The notes under the pieces are model-generated. The model made no database searches and was not told the DNA's origin. It saw only the letters and a list, made by a program, of their open reading frames with translations. Of a DNA stretch of 64,000 nucleotides, positions 32,840 through 43,300 are shown one piece after another. The DNA lies in the NCBI GenBank assembly GCA_949152475.1, contig OX424561.1, positions 26,096,481 to 26,160,480 on the forward strand, read 5' to 3'. Within the stretch, counting starts at the first letter, position 1; each line of letters opens with the position of its first letter. A program made the translations under genes and the position numbers. The stretch comes from Terebella lapidaria. Lineage: Eukaryota > Annelida > Polychaeta > Terebellida > Terebellidae.

Positions 32840-33372
32840 GGATAAAGCTGAGGAATACTCTCCCATACTCTCCAATAAAGCTGATGAATAATCTCCCATA
32901 CTCTCCAATAAAGCTGATGAATACTCTCCCATACTCTCCAATAAAGCTGATGAATACTCTCCCATACTCTCCAATAAAGCTGATGAATACTCTCCCATAC
33001 TCTCCAATAAAGCTGATGAATACTCTCCCATACTCTCCAATAAAGCTGATGAATACTCTCCCATACTCTCCAATAAAGCTGATGAATACTCTCCCATACT
33101 CTCCAATAAAGCTGATGAATACTCTCCCATACTCTCCAATAAAGCTGAGGAATACTCTCCCATACTCTCCAATAAAGCTGAGGAATACTCTCCCATACTC
33201 TCCAATAAAGCTGAGGAATACTCTCCCATACTCTCCAATAAAGCTGATGAATACTCTCTCATACTCTCCAATAAAGCTGATGAATACTCTCCCATACTCT
33301 CCAATAAAGCTGAGGAATACTCTCCCATACTCTCCAATAAAGATGTTGAATACTCTCCCATACTCTCCAGAA
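32840..33372. repeat. 33-bp minisatellite (about 16 units)
   Basis: The unit CTGATGAATACTCTCCCATA plus CTCTCCAATAAAG is repeated with almost no length change and only point variants (GAT/GAG, one CTCTCTC). Because 33 is divisible by three and the unit lacks stops in one frame of each strand, 11-residue-repeat frames run through it on both strands (32884-33432 plus, 32780-33508 minus). I do not annotate these as genes. Confidence 0.93.
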
Positions 33373-33899
33373 AAGAGAAAGCGGAATATAAAAGAACAAC
33401 AAAAAGAAAGGGGAAAACGAATGAGAGAATAACTAATGCTTCACAAACAATTGAAAATGAACGGACTAGAACGGTATCCTCAGGGTCTTGGTATCCCGAT
33501 TCCTTCAAATGTTAAGGCACTCAAACATATACGGACATTTATAATTGTAGAATTTGAAAGCATGATCCGGTAGCTGATTATTTTGCAAATATAATATAAT
33601 GTGACGTCATTAGCATTCCGTGGCTTAATTAGGCATTTTATCAAGTGGTAAAGAGCTATTACCTTTTCAACAAATCATGATACATATCATGTATGAACAT
33701 AATAATAGACTGTTCTGTTTGGCTCAATTAGTGTCTTCAAATGCATCAACTTCTTATTTTTCCATGAAAAAGTTTTTTTTTCACGAAAACTTATTTATTT
33801 TTTCCGCCATATTTCATGACCCTCATTCATGGGCCCGATATGTACTTAGAACACATCACACAGCAACTAGTAGCTGGGGGGGGGGGGGGGCAGAACCTT
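33373..33899. other. Unassigned sequence
   Basis: Follows the minisatellite. Contains a G homopolymer at about 33878-33890 and no supported ORF. Confidence 0.35.
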
Positions 33900-34680
33900 C
33901 AAGCGACATAGCGGCGAGCGAAACAGGCTCTCCTTGGTCCAATTTCATGGCCTTAGAGAGTTTATGAATGCTTGATTTGGGGCAGATCGAGGGTTCTGAA
34001 TGAGGGCCAAAATGTGAAATGTCGCGAAGCGAGTTGGCGAAGGGGCCCCAGAAGCTGAAAGGATATGCATGCCCAGTTGTTTTTCTAGAGGTTTCTTTTG
34101 ATCCATCCCCCTTTCCCCTAAGAGTTTTTGCATAGCTAATTTGGAGCAGATATCTGATTTGCGGGAAGGTTCATTTGTGAAATGTTCCTAAGCCAGGTGA
34201 AGCAAGCCCCTGTCGGCCGGGGGTCTGGGGCCCGCTCAAGACCCCAGACGCTGAAGGTGTATGCATCCCCAGTGATGTGTTCTAGGATTCTACTTGGTCC
34301 AAATTTCATGGCCTTGGAGAGTTTATGAATACCTGATCTTGGATGAACCCAGGCCGTGTTCTGAAGGAGTGCCAAGATATGAAATGTCGTGAAGCGAGGT
34401 GGTGAAGACCGAGGGTCTGGAACCCGCTTTAGGGCCCCAGAAGCTGGAGGGTTATGCAGTGGTGTGTTTTATGGGTTTCCTTTGGTCCATTTCCTATTCC
34501 TCCCCAGAGTGTGTTGCATGGCTGATTCAGGCAAATCAAGGATTTTGAGGGAAGGTCTAGTTGTGAAATGTCGTTAAGGAAGTTAAAGCAAGCCCCTGTT
34601 GGCCGGGGGTCTGGGGCCCGCTCAAGGGCCCCAGAAGCTGGCGGTATTCACGTGCCTAATACAGCATCCCAGAGCTCTCC
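33900..34680. repeat. Degenerate direct repeats of about 160-200 bp (4 units)
   Basis: GAAATGTCG- or GAAATGTTC-type words at about 34016, 34178, 34380 and 34565 each precede GGGTCTGGGGCCCGCTC-like and GGCCCCAGAAGCTG-like segments. The units are diverged and of unequal length. No protein family was recognised in the frames. Confidence 0.65.
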
Positions 34681-35128
34681 TGGGTCTAATTATCAAGTAT
34701 TACTCAACTCCCATAAATGCACGATCACTGTAGTTGAAACAAAAAATGATAATATTACTTGGTTTCGGACCCCATCAAAGGATTAAATGCATTTGGCTAT
34801 TCAATACTCTCAAATCAGCTGAAAGGTAATGGCTGAACAGTGAAAGTCACGTTCGTGAGGCTCTCCTCAATTCTTCTCTCATGTGCATTACTTACGCATT
34901 ACTGGACAAACATTTCGGAATGTTTATGCAGGTAATTGGCCATGGATTAATATCGTGATTACTTCATGTGGATACCATATCAGAATCAGCCCTAATAGAT
35001 GAAGGATATTTCAAGTTTTTGCTTTCGATATGACCAGCCATTGGTGCTTTCCGTTTCGCACCAGTTCACATACCTGTGGGCCCTGTAGTCTACGTCACCG
35101 CTTTCTGCATTTGTTTACAACCGTGAAC
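34681..35128. other. 5' flank of the NADAR-fusion ORF
   Basis: No repeat or motif recognised. The reading frame is open back to 35030, but the residues upstream of the Met at 35129 do not look conserved. Confidence 0.35.
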
Positions 35129-36340
35129 ATGAGTGGTCCTGTACTGCGACAGAAAACACGCAACTCCGATGCCGATCAAGCTCCAGCCTGGGCAAAAGCA
35201 CTCAATGAGGAGACTATTGCAGCATTCAAAGGTGAACTCTCGTCGGCCATAGAAAAGTTGGACAGAAAATTCACCGAACTCTTAAAGCCTATCCAGGACG
35301 AGAATACGGCACTCCGCGAGGACGTTGATGGTTTACGAGCGGACGTGGACAAGCTTCGTGAAACTGTGAGTCTTCAACAAGGTATGATTGAGTATCTGCG
35401 ATCGACCACAAAAAGTAACAAAAATCGTCAGATACGAATGGAGTCATATTCAATGAGAGAGAATATCATCATATCCGGAATTCCCGACACAACAAATGAA
35501 ACCGAGTCTGATCTTCGATCAACACTGACGGACCTGTTCACCAATGATATGTCGGCTGAGATGTCTGATGTCACCATCGTACGCTGTCACAGACTTCGTA
35601 AATCTGCCGCTGAAACTGGTCCCAGGAAGGTCATTGTTCGATTCTCGACCCATCCGGGTAAGAAGGCGATAATGAAGTGTGCTCGGAATTTGAAAGATCA
35701 CGACCCACCCATCTTTATTAACGACCAACTACCAGCTGAACTCAATAGCCACCGAGGTACGTTGAGACCTGTCATGCAACTCGGTATCAATAATGGGAAA
35801 AAATGTACCCTCGTTCAGGGAAAACTCCTCGTCGATGGCAAGTTGTACACAGTGGACAACGTCAGGGATGTTCCGTTCGACATTTCAGATGTAGGTACAG
35901 AAAGAACTGATGAGTATGTCATGTTTAGTGGGAGATTGTCTCCCTTCAGCAACTTTTATACCCAGCCCAAACTGTTCACACTCGATGACATGTCATTCTG
36001 TAGTTCTGAACAATACTTTCAATACCACAAAGCCATGATCCACGAGGACTACGCCGTCGCCGCGGAAATCCTTGACAGCACTGATCCTGTGGCCATCAAA
36101 CATGCGGGGGACAGAGTCAAAGTTGGCGATGACTGGGTCAAGAGAGCCCCAGCGGTTATGAAAACAGGTGTCTTAGCGAAGTTTTCCCAGAACCCTGACC
36201 TATCTAAAATTCTCGTTGACTCAGGTTCCAGGTCCATCCAAGAAAGCAATCGCCACGACGAATTCTGGGGCACTGGTGTTTCTCTGAAGGACGTAAATGA
36301 TGACTGTGCAAGTAAATACATGACAGACTCAATGAACTAA
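35129..36340 (+). CDS. LINE-ORF1-like RNA-binding protein fused to a NADAR domain
   Basis: 403 residues if it starts at the Met of MSGPVLRQKTRNS (the frame is open from 35030). Residues 33-94 are a predicted coiled coil with heptad-like ENTALREDVDGLRADVDKLR. Residues about 106-200 match the RRM-like domain of LINE ORF1/Transposase_22 proteins (RENIIISGIPDTTNE, IVRCHRLRK, RKVIVRFS). A C-terminal nucleic-acid-binding extension follows (GKLLVDGKLYTVDNV). Residues about 264-387 are a NADAR domain with LSPFSNFY, SSEQYFQYHKAM, the Trp of GDDWVKRAPAVM, VLAKFSQNPDL and HDEFWGTG, so its conserved Glu and Trp are present. NADAR enzymes cleave N-glycosidic bonds of ADP-ribose-type or riboflavin-precursor substrates. 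No polymerase frame adjoins it. Its last 15 codons lie in a repeat also present at 36753. Confidence 0.88.
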   Translation: MSGPVLRQKTRNSDADQAPAWAKALNEETIAAFKGELSSAIEKLDRKFTELLKPIQDENTALREDVDGLRADVDKLRETVSLQQGMIEYLRSTTKSNKNRQIRMESYSMRENIIISGIPDTTNETESDLRSTLTDLFTNDMSAEMSDVTIVRCHRLRKSAAETGPRKVIVRFSTHPGKKAIMKCARNLKDHDPPIFINDQLPAELNSHRGTLRPVMQLGINNGKKCTLVQGKLLVDGKLYTVDNVRDVPFDISDVGTERTDEYVMFSGRLSPFSNFYTQPKLFTLDDMSFCSSEQYFQYHKAMIHEDYAVAAEILDSTDPVAIKHAGDRVKVGDDWVKRAPAVMKTGVLAKFSQNPDLSKILVDSGSRSIQESNRHDEFWGTGVSLKDVNDDCASKYMTDSMN

Positions 36341-37983
36341 CACATTTGGAGATTGATGCTTTATTGAGCTACACTAAAACTATGTATGATAAAACAAAAA
36401 CATATGTATGATGAAAAAACATTCTGTGTATGTATAAAAGATACATGTATACAATAAGAGAAATATACTGAGACCACAAGGGTGGGTGGGTGGGTAATTT
36501 GATGCGAATAGGGTGGCGTCCGAGTGGCTGAATAAATTCCCGAGAACTAGGGCCGAATTTATAAGGCAGGGAACAAACAAACAATTAGTAAACATGTACA
36601 TAAACTGTGCGACTGAGCTAAGCGCCAAGTTACTGGCCCGGAACAATGAAATACATGAATTGGTTATTTACAACAGCTACGGGGAATGCACGTTGTTTAC
36701 AGTGGCGATCAAAACACTAACATTTACTCAATACAATAGGATTGTATAACATTAAATGATGACTGTGCAAGTAAATACATGACAGACTCAATAAAATAAC
36801 ACATTTGGAGATTGATGCTTTATTGAGCTACACTAAAACTATGTATGATAAAACAAAAACATATGTATGATGAAAAAACATTCCAAGAATCCCCTGGTAG
36901 GAAAATAAGAGTAGAGTAACCTACATACCTTGAACATACTGTTTTACAAATGAAGCTTTTTTACCCGTCTCCAAAAATAAATAAGACTGATAGGCCTGAG
37001 ACTTCCAATCTCCTAACATTTGAATGACGTCGGATGGAATGCCCACGCTGAGAGACCAAGAGGCCGCACCACGACGGAAACTGTGTCCAGAGAACAGACG
37101 GTCATCATAACCTAACATGGAACGGTAACTTTTTAAGTTGCGGACAAATGTTTGAAGGGAGAGTGAGACATATCCTGTAGGGGTGGTACCATAAACGGAG
37201 GACCTTGGAGATCAGACCCTTGAGTAATGACGAAGGCTGTAAGTACTGCCGTAACTGGACATGAAACTGACCCAGGTATGGTAACCAGTGGAACCTCGAT
37301 GCAGCGTTGATGTAACTGAATGGTCTTAGAATGTCTGATTTTTATGACAACACCCCAAGAGGCTGGAGTAAAATCACACCGACGCAAGTGTTTAGACGGG
37401 TCGAACGATGATACTGGTTGCAAAACACTGGATTTACGGAAAAAGCCAAAGAACATGGTTAAACATACGGCCCAAAAGATACGATCCTTAGGGGAGTGCA
37501 GGTCTAGAACCGAGTGAATTTGGCGAAGGATACCAGGGGTTATAGGCAACTTCTTATTGACGTGGGAAGGAATCTCTCTGTTAATACCACGAATGAGAGA
37601 CTTTAAGAACCAGTTGTCAGACATAGGGTTGGGATGACTAGATTCTATGTGCAGTAACCGGACAGATGACAAGTAACGGGTTATGGACTTAGGAGAGAGC
37701 CGCTTAGACAAATGAACCACATACCTAGCTAAATAAACATGTACATACTGTGCGACTGAGCTAAGCGCCAAGTTACTGGCCCGGAACAATGAAATACACA
37801 ATTTGTTTGTTTGAATGAGTTTACAACAGGAGTATACTGACTGAGGACATAAGTGACAAGTTACTGGCCCGGAACAATGAATTACATGAATTGGTTATTT
37901 ACAACAGCTACGGGGAATGCACGTTGTTTACAGTGGCGAGCAAAACACTAACATTTACTCAATACAATAGGATTGTATAACAT
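36294..37983 (-). mobile_element. Tyrosine-recombinase element with split direct repeats
   Basis: Two repeats are interleaved. Repeat A: 37983-37736 and 36752-36591. Repeat B: 36883-36753 and 36424-36294. Read on the minus strand the order is A1, recombinase, B1, A2, spacer, B2, with B1 abutting A2. This A1-internal-B1A2-B2 layout is the split direct repeat arrangement of Ngaro/PAT-type recombinase retroelements. No reverse transcriptase or RNase H is present, so the element is either non-autonomous, deleted, or a different kind of recombinase element (Crypton-like). A1 carries an internal gain of about 60 bp relative to A2. B1 contains AATAAA on the minus strand, a plausible poly(A) signal for the recombinase. 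The NADAR ORF ends inside B2. Confidence 0.7.
36921..37801 (-). pseudogene. Tyrosine recombinase (one frameshift)
   Basis: The N-terminal part (37801-37133) reads LSPKSITRYLSSVRLLHIES, LKSLIRGINREIP, FFGFFRKSSVL (catalytic Arg) and IRHSKTIQL (catalytic Lys). A one-base shift near 37150 moves to the frame of 37118-36921. That frame carries GHSFRRGAASW (His-x-x-Arg), LGDWKSQAYQSYL (Trp and nucleophile Tyr) and ends at YVQGM. All six catalytic positions are visible, split by the frameshift. The last residues sit at CAAG/GTATGTAGG, a good splice donor, with TTTTCCTACCAG 24 bases further on, so a very short intron is possible. The recombinase type occurs in Crypton and Ngaro-like animal elements; I cannot place it further. 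Confidence 0.82.
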
Positions 37984-38400
37984 CAAAAGATCGCGACGAC
38001 CACAGCCAATTCAACGGAAAGAACTTGATGGGCAGAATACTTGAGGACATCAGGGAACAGCTAAAGTAGTGACCAATTCCATGAACTCTAGTAAGATCTT
38101 GCATTTATATTACACTTTGTTATTTCTAACAAACTGTTACTATGTGCACACTGTGATTGTGATTTTTTTCTTCTTTTTTTCACCATACATAAATGCATAT
38201 ATGATGAGTAGGGTAAATACAAGAACTAGGTGACCATTGGTGTGAAAATATTCTTGGGAATAACATCTTGCACATGTTTGTTGGCCAATATGCGATATTA
38301 ACCACCATGCACAAAGTATCATGTTTGTCGTAACTATACTCCCACCTTATATTGTTTGTTACATACTTTATATATGTGTGTACATGTATGTAAACATTAT
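37984..38400. other. Unassigned AT-rich sequence
   Basis: Right flank of the recombinase element. No ORF or known repeat. Confidence 0.35.
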
Positions 38401-38401
38401 A

Positions 38402-38543
38402 CAAATATTGACTTTTGGTGAAGTGAATACGTGAAAATATGTACCTCTCGCAAAAGACATATTCACCGAGCTTGCGAGGTGAATATGTCTTTGGCGAGAG
38501 GTACATATTTTCACGTATTCACCGAAACCAAAAGTTAATATTT
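38402..38543. repeat. Fold-back hairpin (about 142 bp)
   Basis: Arms of about 65-70 bp run from ACTTTTGGTGAAGTGAATAC to ATTCACCGAGC and pair with the returning sequence ending CACCGAAACCAAAAGT. The flanking CAAATATT/AATATTTG extends the stem. Words such as GCGAGAGGTACATA recur at 38812-38910. Frames on both strands here are mirror images of one another and are not genes. Confidence 0.85.
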
Positions 38544-38811
38544 GTTTTATTATATAATACATGTGAAAAGTTCATGCAAATACTGAAGCAATGTTTATGT
38601 ATGACGTGGATTTATGAGATAAACATAATACATCTAAACCTATCATTTGTTGATTAGAATAAATACTGCGCCAGTCACGCCTTTAGATTTCAGTTTGATG
38701 TCAATATTTCAGGAATACTATAAACAAAAGAGGAATGATTTCTGAAACAAGCTCATTCGACTCACTATATCACTGGATACGCGATATAACATGCAAGAAA
38801 AACCATTTGAG

Positions 38812-38910
38812 TTGCACTTTGGCGAGAGGTACATATATGTGATATGGACCGATCGGTGAATATCAAAAAAACTTCACCGGCTGGTCCGGTGAATATGTAC
38901 TTTTATGCAA
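38812..38910. repeat. Second, diverged fold-back related to 38402-38543
   Basis: GGCGAGAGGTACATATATG and GGTGAATATGTACTTTT are imperfect inverted arms around TTCACCGGCTGGTCCGGTGAA. It appears to be an older member of the same fold-back family. Confidence 0.65.
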
Positions 38911-38984
38911 AGACACGTGACCTGCTTTTAACCAATGACAACGTCGAGATTCTTAGTAGTATAAATAATATCTGTTACACTCTA

Positions 38985-39090
38985 TGTGTATGTATATGTA
39001 TATGCATATAGGTATATGTGTGTGTGTATATGCATGTATATGCGTGTATACATGTCGGTTTGAGTATGTATACGTATATATATATATACA
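38985..39090. repeat. TA/TG microsatellite
   Basis: Alternating TATATG, TGTGTG and TATATA runs. Nothing else seen from 38911 to 39329. Confidence 0.75.
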
Positions 39091-39329
39091 ATTAATGATG
39101 AGGAAAATTACATATCAGCTGTTTTGTCGTGTTGTTTTGGTTGTGGTAACGTGACTCTCCCACGCAGTCTGCAACTGTAGCCTAGTTGAAAACAACTCAA
39201 TACATAGTAAGTCGTCCATGCATGTAACCACCTAAGTAGAGTCCATAGTAAGATTGGTAACTGTGTGCGTGGGCGGGTCACGTGCCCATTAATCCATCGG
39301 GTCAATGAACTCTGGGACAATTTGTTTTT

Positions 39330-40063
39330 AGGTTACCGAACCATGGGTCCGATAAACTATTGCCGTCACGTTGTGTCCTGCGTCCATCTAGCCGTCCGTC
39401 TGTCCATCCGGCGTGAACAACCTTAAGTCTACGGGCGAATTTTTTTCTGAAATTTTGCACAAAAATACCTAAATTATATCAAGAAGGGGGTAGGGGGTAT
39501 TTTTTAGTTTTTGCATCTTGCACTTTTTTCAAAAGGGCGGCCGTTTAGAAATTGGCACTTTCAAATGGGAAGACATATATGGCGACTTGTGTGGTGACCT
39601 TGAATATGACCTTCGATGGCATTAAAAGGTCAAAACCTTTTTGGGTTAAAAAAAAAAGTGCCCAGATTTGCCTCTACAGATGAAATGCTTGCAGCTTATG
39701 TTTGCATTATGAACATATAGGAAGACATATATGGCACAACTAATATTGACCTCGAATTGACGTGAGATGAACTTGAATGCCAAATGTCTGATTCGGAATG
39801 TGTAATTGGCCTGAGCGGCCTAAACGCTACACCTAGATATATCTTTGTATTATGAACATATAGAAAATCAAATGCCGCGCACATACATGTACGTGTAATA
39901 CTAGTATTGACATTGAAGTTCCCACGGATGACCTTGATTGGTAAATCTCAAGGTCATATGTTCACACTGATAACCTTGATTGATAAATCTCCGGGTATGT
40001 TCCCGGCCAATGCTGCTCTGGCGAAACCAAAATTATCCGGCGACCTATCTTAGCCTTTGGGCT
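39330..40063 (-). mobile_element. Hairpin-ended element, short inverted copy (H5)
   Basis: Starts AGGTTACCGAACCATGGGTC, with the CGTCACGTTG-type right-end module, and ends at the AGCCTTTGGGCT palindrome. It is followed by a T run and preceded by TTTTT. The core has only single GACCTTGAA/AAGGTCA words, not a full array. The frame 39962-40384 on the minus strand spans its edge and is not supported. Confidence 0.65.
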
Positions 40064-40334
40064 TTTTTTAATTATTCGGCATATATGTATTCTAAAGTTT
40101 TCTGCTTCACTGAGCACATGGGAGGGATTGGGGATAAGTTTCGGGTAACTTTCAGTTATTAACTCAGTCATAGTGACATGTATTTGATATGCTTTAAGTG
40201 CTGGGGAGGGATTGTTACATCGTGTTTTGTTCACACCACGCCTGCCGCCCGCCTCAGTGTACAGGAACATCTTATCGATGTCTACAGATAACATAGTTGA
40301 CTGAGACGAGGTCTCGACTGATGACAGATTCAAT

Positions 40335-43300
40335 TTGGCTTCGCTATATGATTCGCAAAACACTAGCGAAGATTTTGAGAACAACTTTAAATTATTTGAC
40401 AGTAATAATCATGGTTACTATGAACCAAACCAAGTACCGACACTGATAGAAGATAAATTTTCATCCAAGCATGGCTCTGCACATGTGCAATCATATTTTC
40501 ACCTAAATTGTAGAGGATTATCTTCTAATTGGGACAAATTTCACAATCTCATATGTGATATGCACACAAGCAAATTCTCTTTCGACTGTATTGGAGTTAG
40601 TGAAGTTTTTCGATGTGATCGGGATGATCGTCTTAAGCTCACTGGATATCACAATATTATAACTCGTTGTCGGGAATTTCTTACGGCTTCAGAGGGGGTG
40701 TCGGTCTATTCATAAAAGACACGATAAATTTTAAAATCCGAGATGATCTGTCTGTTTTCATCCCGCATGTCTATGAGTCATTGTTCGTTGAGATTATTCA
40801 AAAAATCGGTAAGCACATAGTTGTTGGTGTTGTCTATCGTCCCAATTCCTTTCCCCGTGCTGACGTAGATATTTTCAGTGCCACACTGCTTGAAGCGCTG
40901 GATCATGTCACGAATGAAAACAAAACGGGTGTAATTATGGGTGATATGAATGTGGATCTGTTAAAATATGGTTCCCATGTTAAGACAGATAATTACATCG
41001 ATGGTATTTTCGCAAGAGGGTTTGTTCCTCGAATCATCAGACCAACTAGAGTTACACACACATCTGCTACTCTACTGGATCATATTCTTACTAATGACAT
41101 TACTGTTAATGCCCATTCAGGAATTGTTATCAATGATATTGCAAACCATTTTGGTGTTTTCTTTTCATCATTAACAAAACATGAGCGAAGCGAACCTCAA
41201 CTAAAATATTCTCGCTCATTCGCTGATGAAAATATTTTAAAGTTCAATACAGAACTAAGTTGTGTTGACTTTTCACCAATATTCCTAGCAGACTGCCCGG
41301 ATGATGCCTATATGAAACTAAACGAAATAATAAAAGTACCATTCAATACTTCATCTCCTGTAAAATGTACAAATGCCAAAAATAGACAAATAAAGCGCGA
41401 ACCCTGGATGACAGACGGACTGATGATTTCTTCTCGCAATTTATCGAAATTATTCCTTAAAAAATTACACAAACCAACACCAAAAAACATTGCCTGTTAT
41501 AAAACGCACTTGAACATTTTCAATAAGGCTAAACGCAAAGCCAAAATTTCGTACTACAAGACTGTTATCGAAAATAATAAACAAAATAATAAACAGATTT
41601 GAAAAGTACTCAGAAAGGCTATAGGCAAGGAAAATGATAAGTCAGAGTATCCACAGTCATATAATATTGATAACCATCAGGTAAGCAATAAAGATGATAT
41701 AGCAAGTGCCTTCAATAATTTGTTTGCTAATATTGGCTACCAGTCAATCATAACGTGCCCATCTCGAATAGGAATTTCACAGACTATATGCCCAATCATA
41801 ATGTAAATTCCATGTTTCTAGATCCGATTCTTCCGTCTGACATACTGCATGCACATTGCGAATAAACTGAAACCCAAAACAAGTTATGGTGCTGACGGCA
41901 TTTCCACAAAATTACTTACAAAAATAATAGATATAATTGTGCTTCCTCTTGCCCATATAATTAATTTGACATTTTCAACCGGATTTTTCCCGTCGGAACT
42001 CAAACGTGCGAAGGTCATACCTATATTCAAATCTGGCGACCCATGTTCCCTAAACAATTATAGGCCGATTAGTTTATTGTCATCAGCTTCCAAAATATTT
42101 GAAAGGATCATGTACAACAAAATCATGAATTTTTTGAACTCAAATAATATACTATATCGTCATCAATATGGCTTCAGAGCGAAGCATTCAACTATTCATC
42201 CTATAATTCACCTATTGAATCAATGTGCGGAATCCAGTAATTCATCCCCATCTAAACTGACCTTGGCTGCAGTCTGTGACCTAAGTAAAGCCTTTGATAC
42301 CATAAGCACCGATATTCTGCTGTACAAATTAAACATATATGGGATTCGTGTGCTAGCTAATGAATGGATAAAAAGTTATTTAACAGGTAGAAGTCAATTT
42401 GTTGACTTTGACTCGCATTTATCTGACAGTCTACCAATTAGGTGTGGAGTTCCACAGGGATCTATCCTAGGGCCCTTATTATTTCTTATTTATATTAATG
42501 ATATTAATCACAGCACGGAAGAAAATATCTTATCATTTGCAGACGACACAACTCTCGTGCTATCTGACGACGACCCGACTAAATTATTCACTCGAGCAAA
42601 CATAAGTCTCGATAAACTCTTTAACTGGTTCTGTGCAAATAAACTTTCTTTAAATGCTTCCAAAACTCAATATATGGTCATTCAACCAAGCGGAATACAT
42701 CGCCGGATGATCAATAACAACAATTTGGTAATCAATGGCGTTACTTTGACACGCACAAATGCATGTAATTTTTTAGGCATAATGATTGACGAATCTCTCT
42801 CGTGGAAACAACAAGTTGCCAATATAAATAAGAAAGTTTCGAGAGCATTATTTGCTATGAAACAATTGAAAATTTTCCTTCCCCAAGAAAGCCTGCTCAC
42901 TTTATATTATGCTTTGATCCATCCCCATTTAACTTATGGTATACTTGCCTGGGGAAATGCCAGTCCGGCGGTATTACAAACAAGAAAATGCAGCAAACTG
43001 CGGAAGACGACATTAGACCTTGAGCATATCATCAGCACCACGACAGCTGAATATATCTTACACAACGTTACCCCCCCCCCCCCCCAAAAAAAGAGAGAAA
43101 GAAAGAAAGCCATAATTTCATCCCCTATGTGATTCCAATTCATTTCCGTATACTAGGATGAAAAACATGGCCTAATCATATTACTAATAAGTAAACATTT
43201 ATTTTAAAATCGATCAATGGAACAGATACGCCTGCTAAAATGATATGGAACCTCATTAAAATATCCTCAAAACATTGGAAACTATGAGGAATATCTGCAT

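Noticed and set aside
32840-33372. Regular 33-bp repeats as a CRISPR array
   Set aside because: Units are contiguous with no unique spacers, and the genome is eukaryotic. It is a minisatellite.
32780-33508. 242-residue minus-strand ORF and 182-residue plus-strand ORF as genes
   Set aside because: Both are generated by a 33-bp repeat without stops; neither has family resemblance or splice context.
38439-38657. Short ORFs at 38.4-38.7 kb sharing peptides on both strands
   Set aside because: They are the two arms of one fold-back hairpin.
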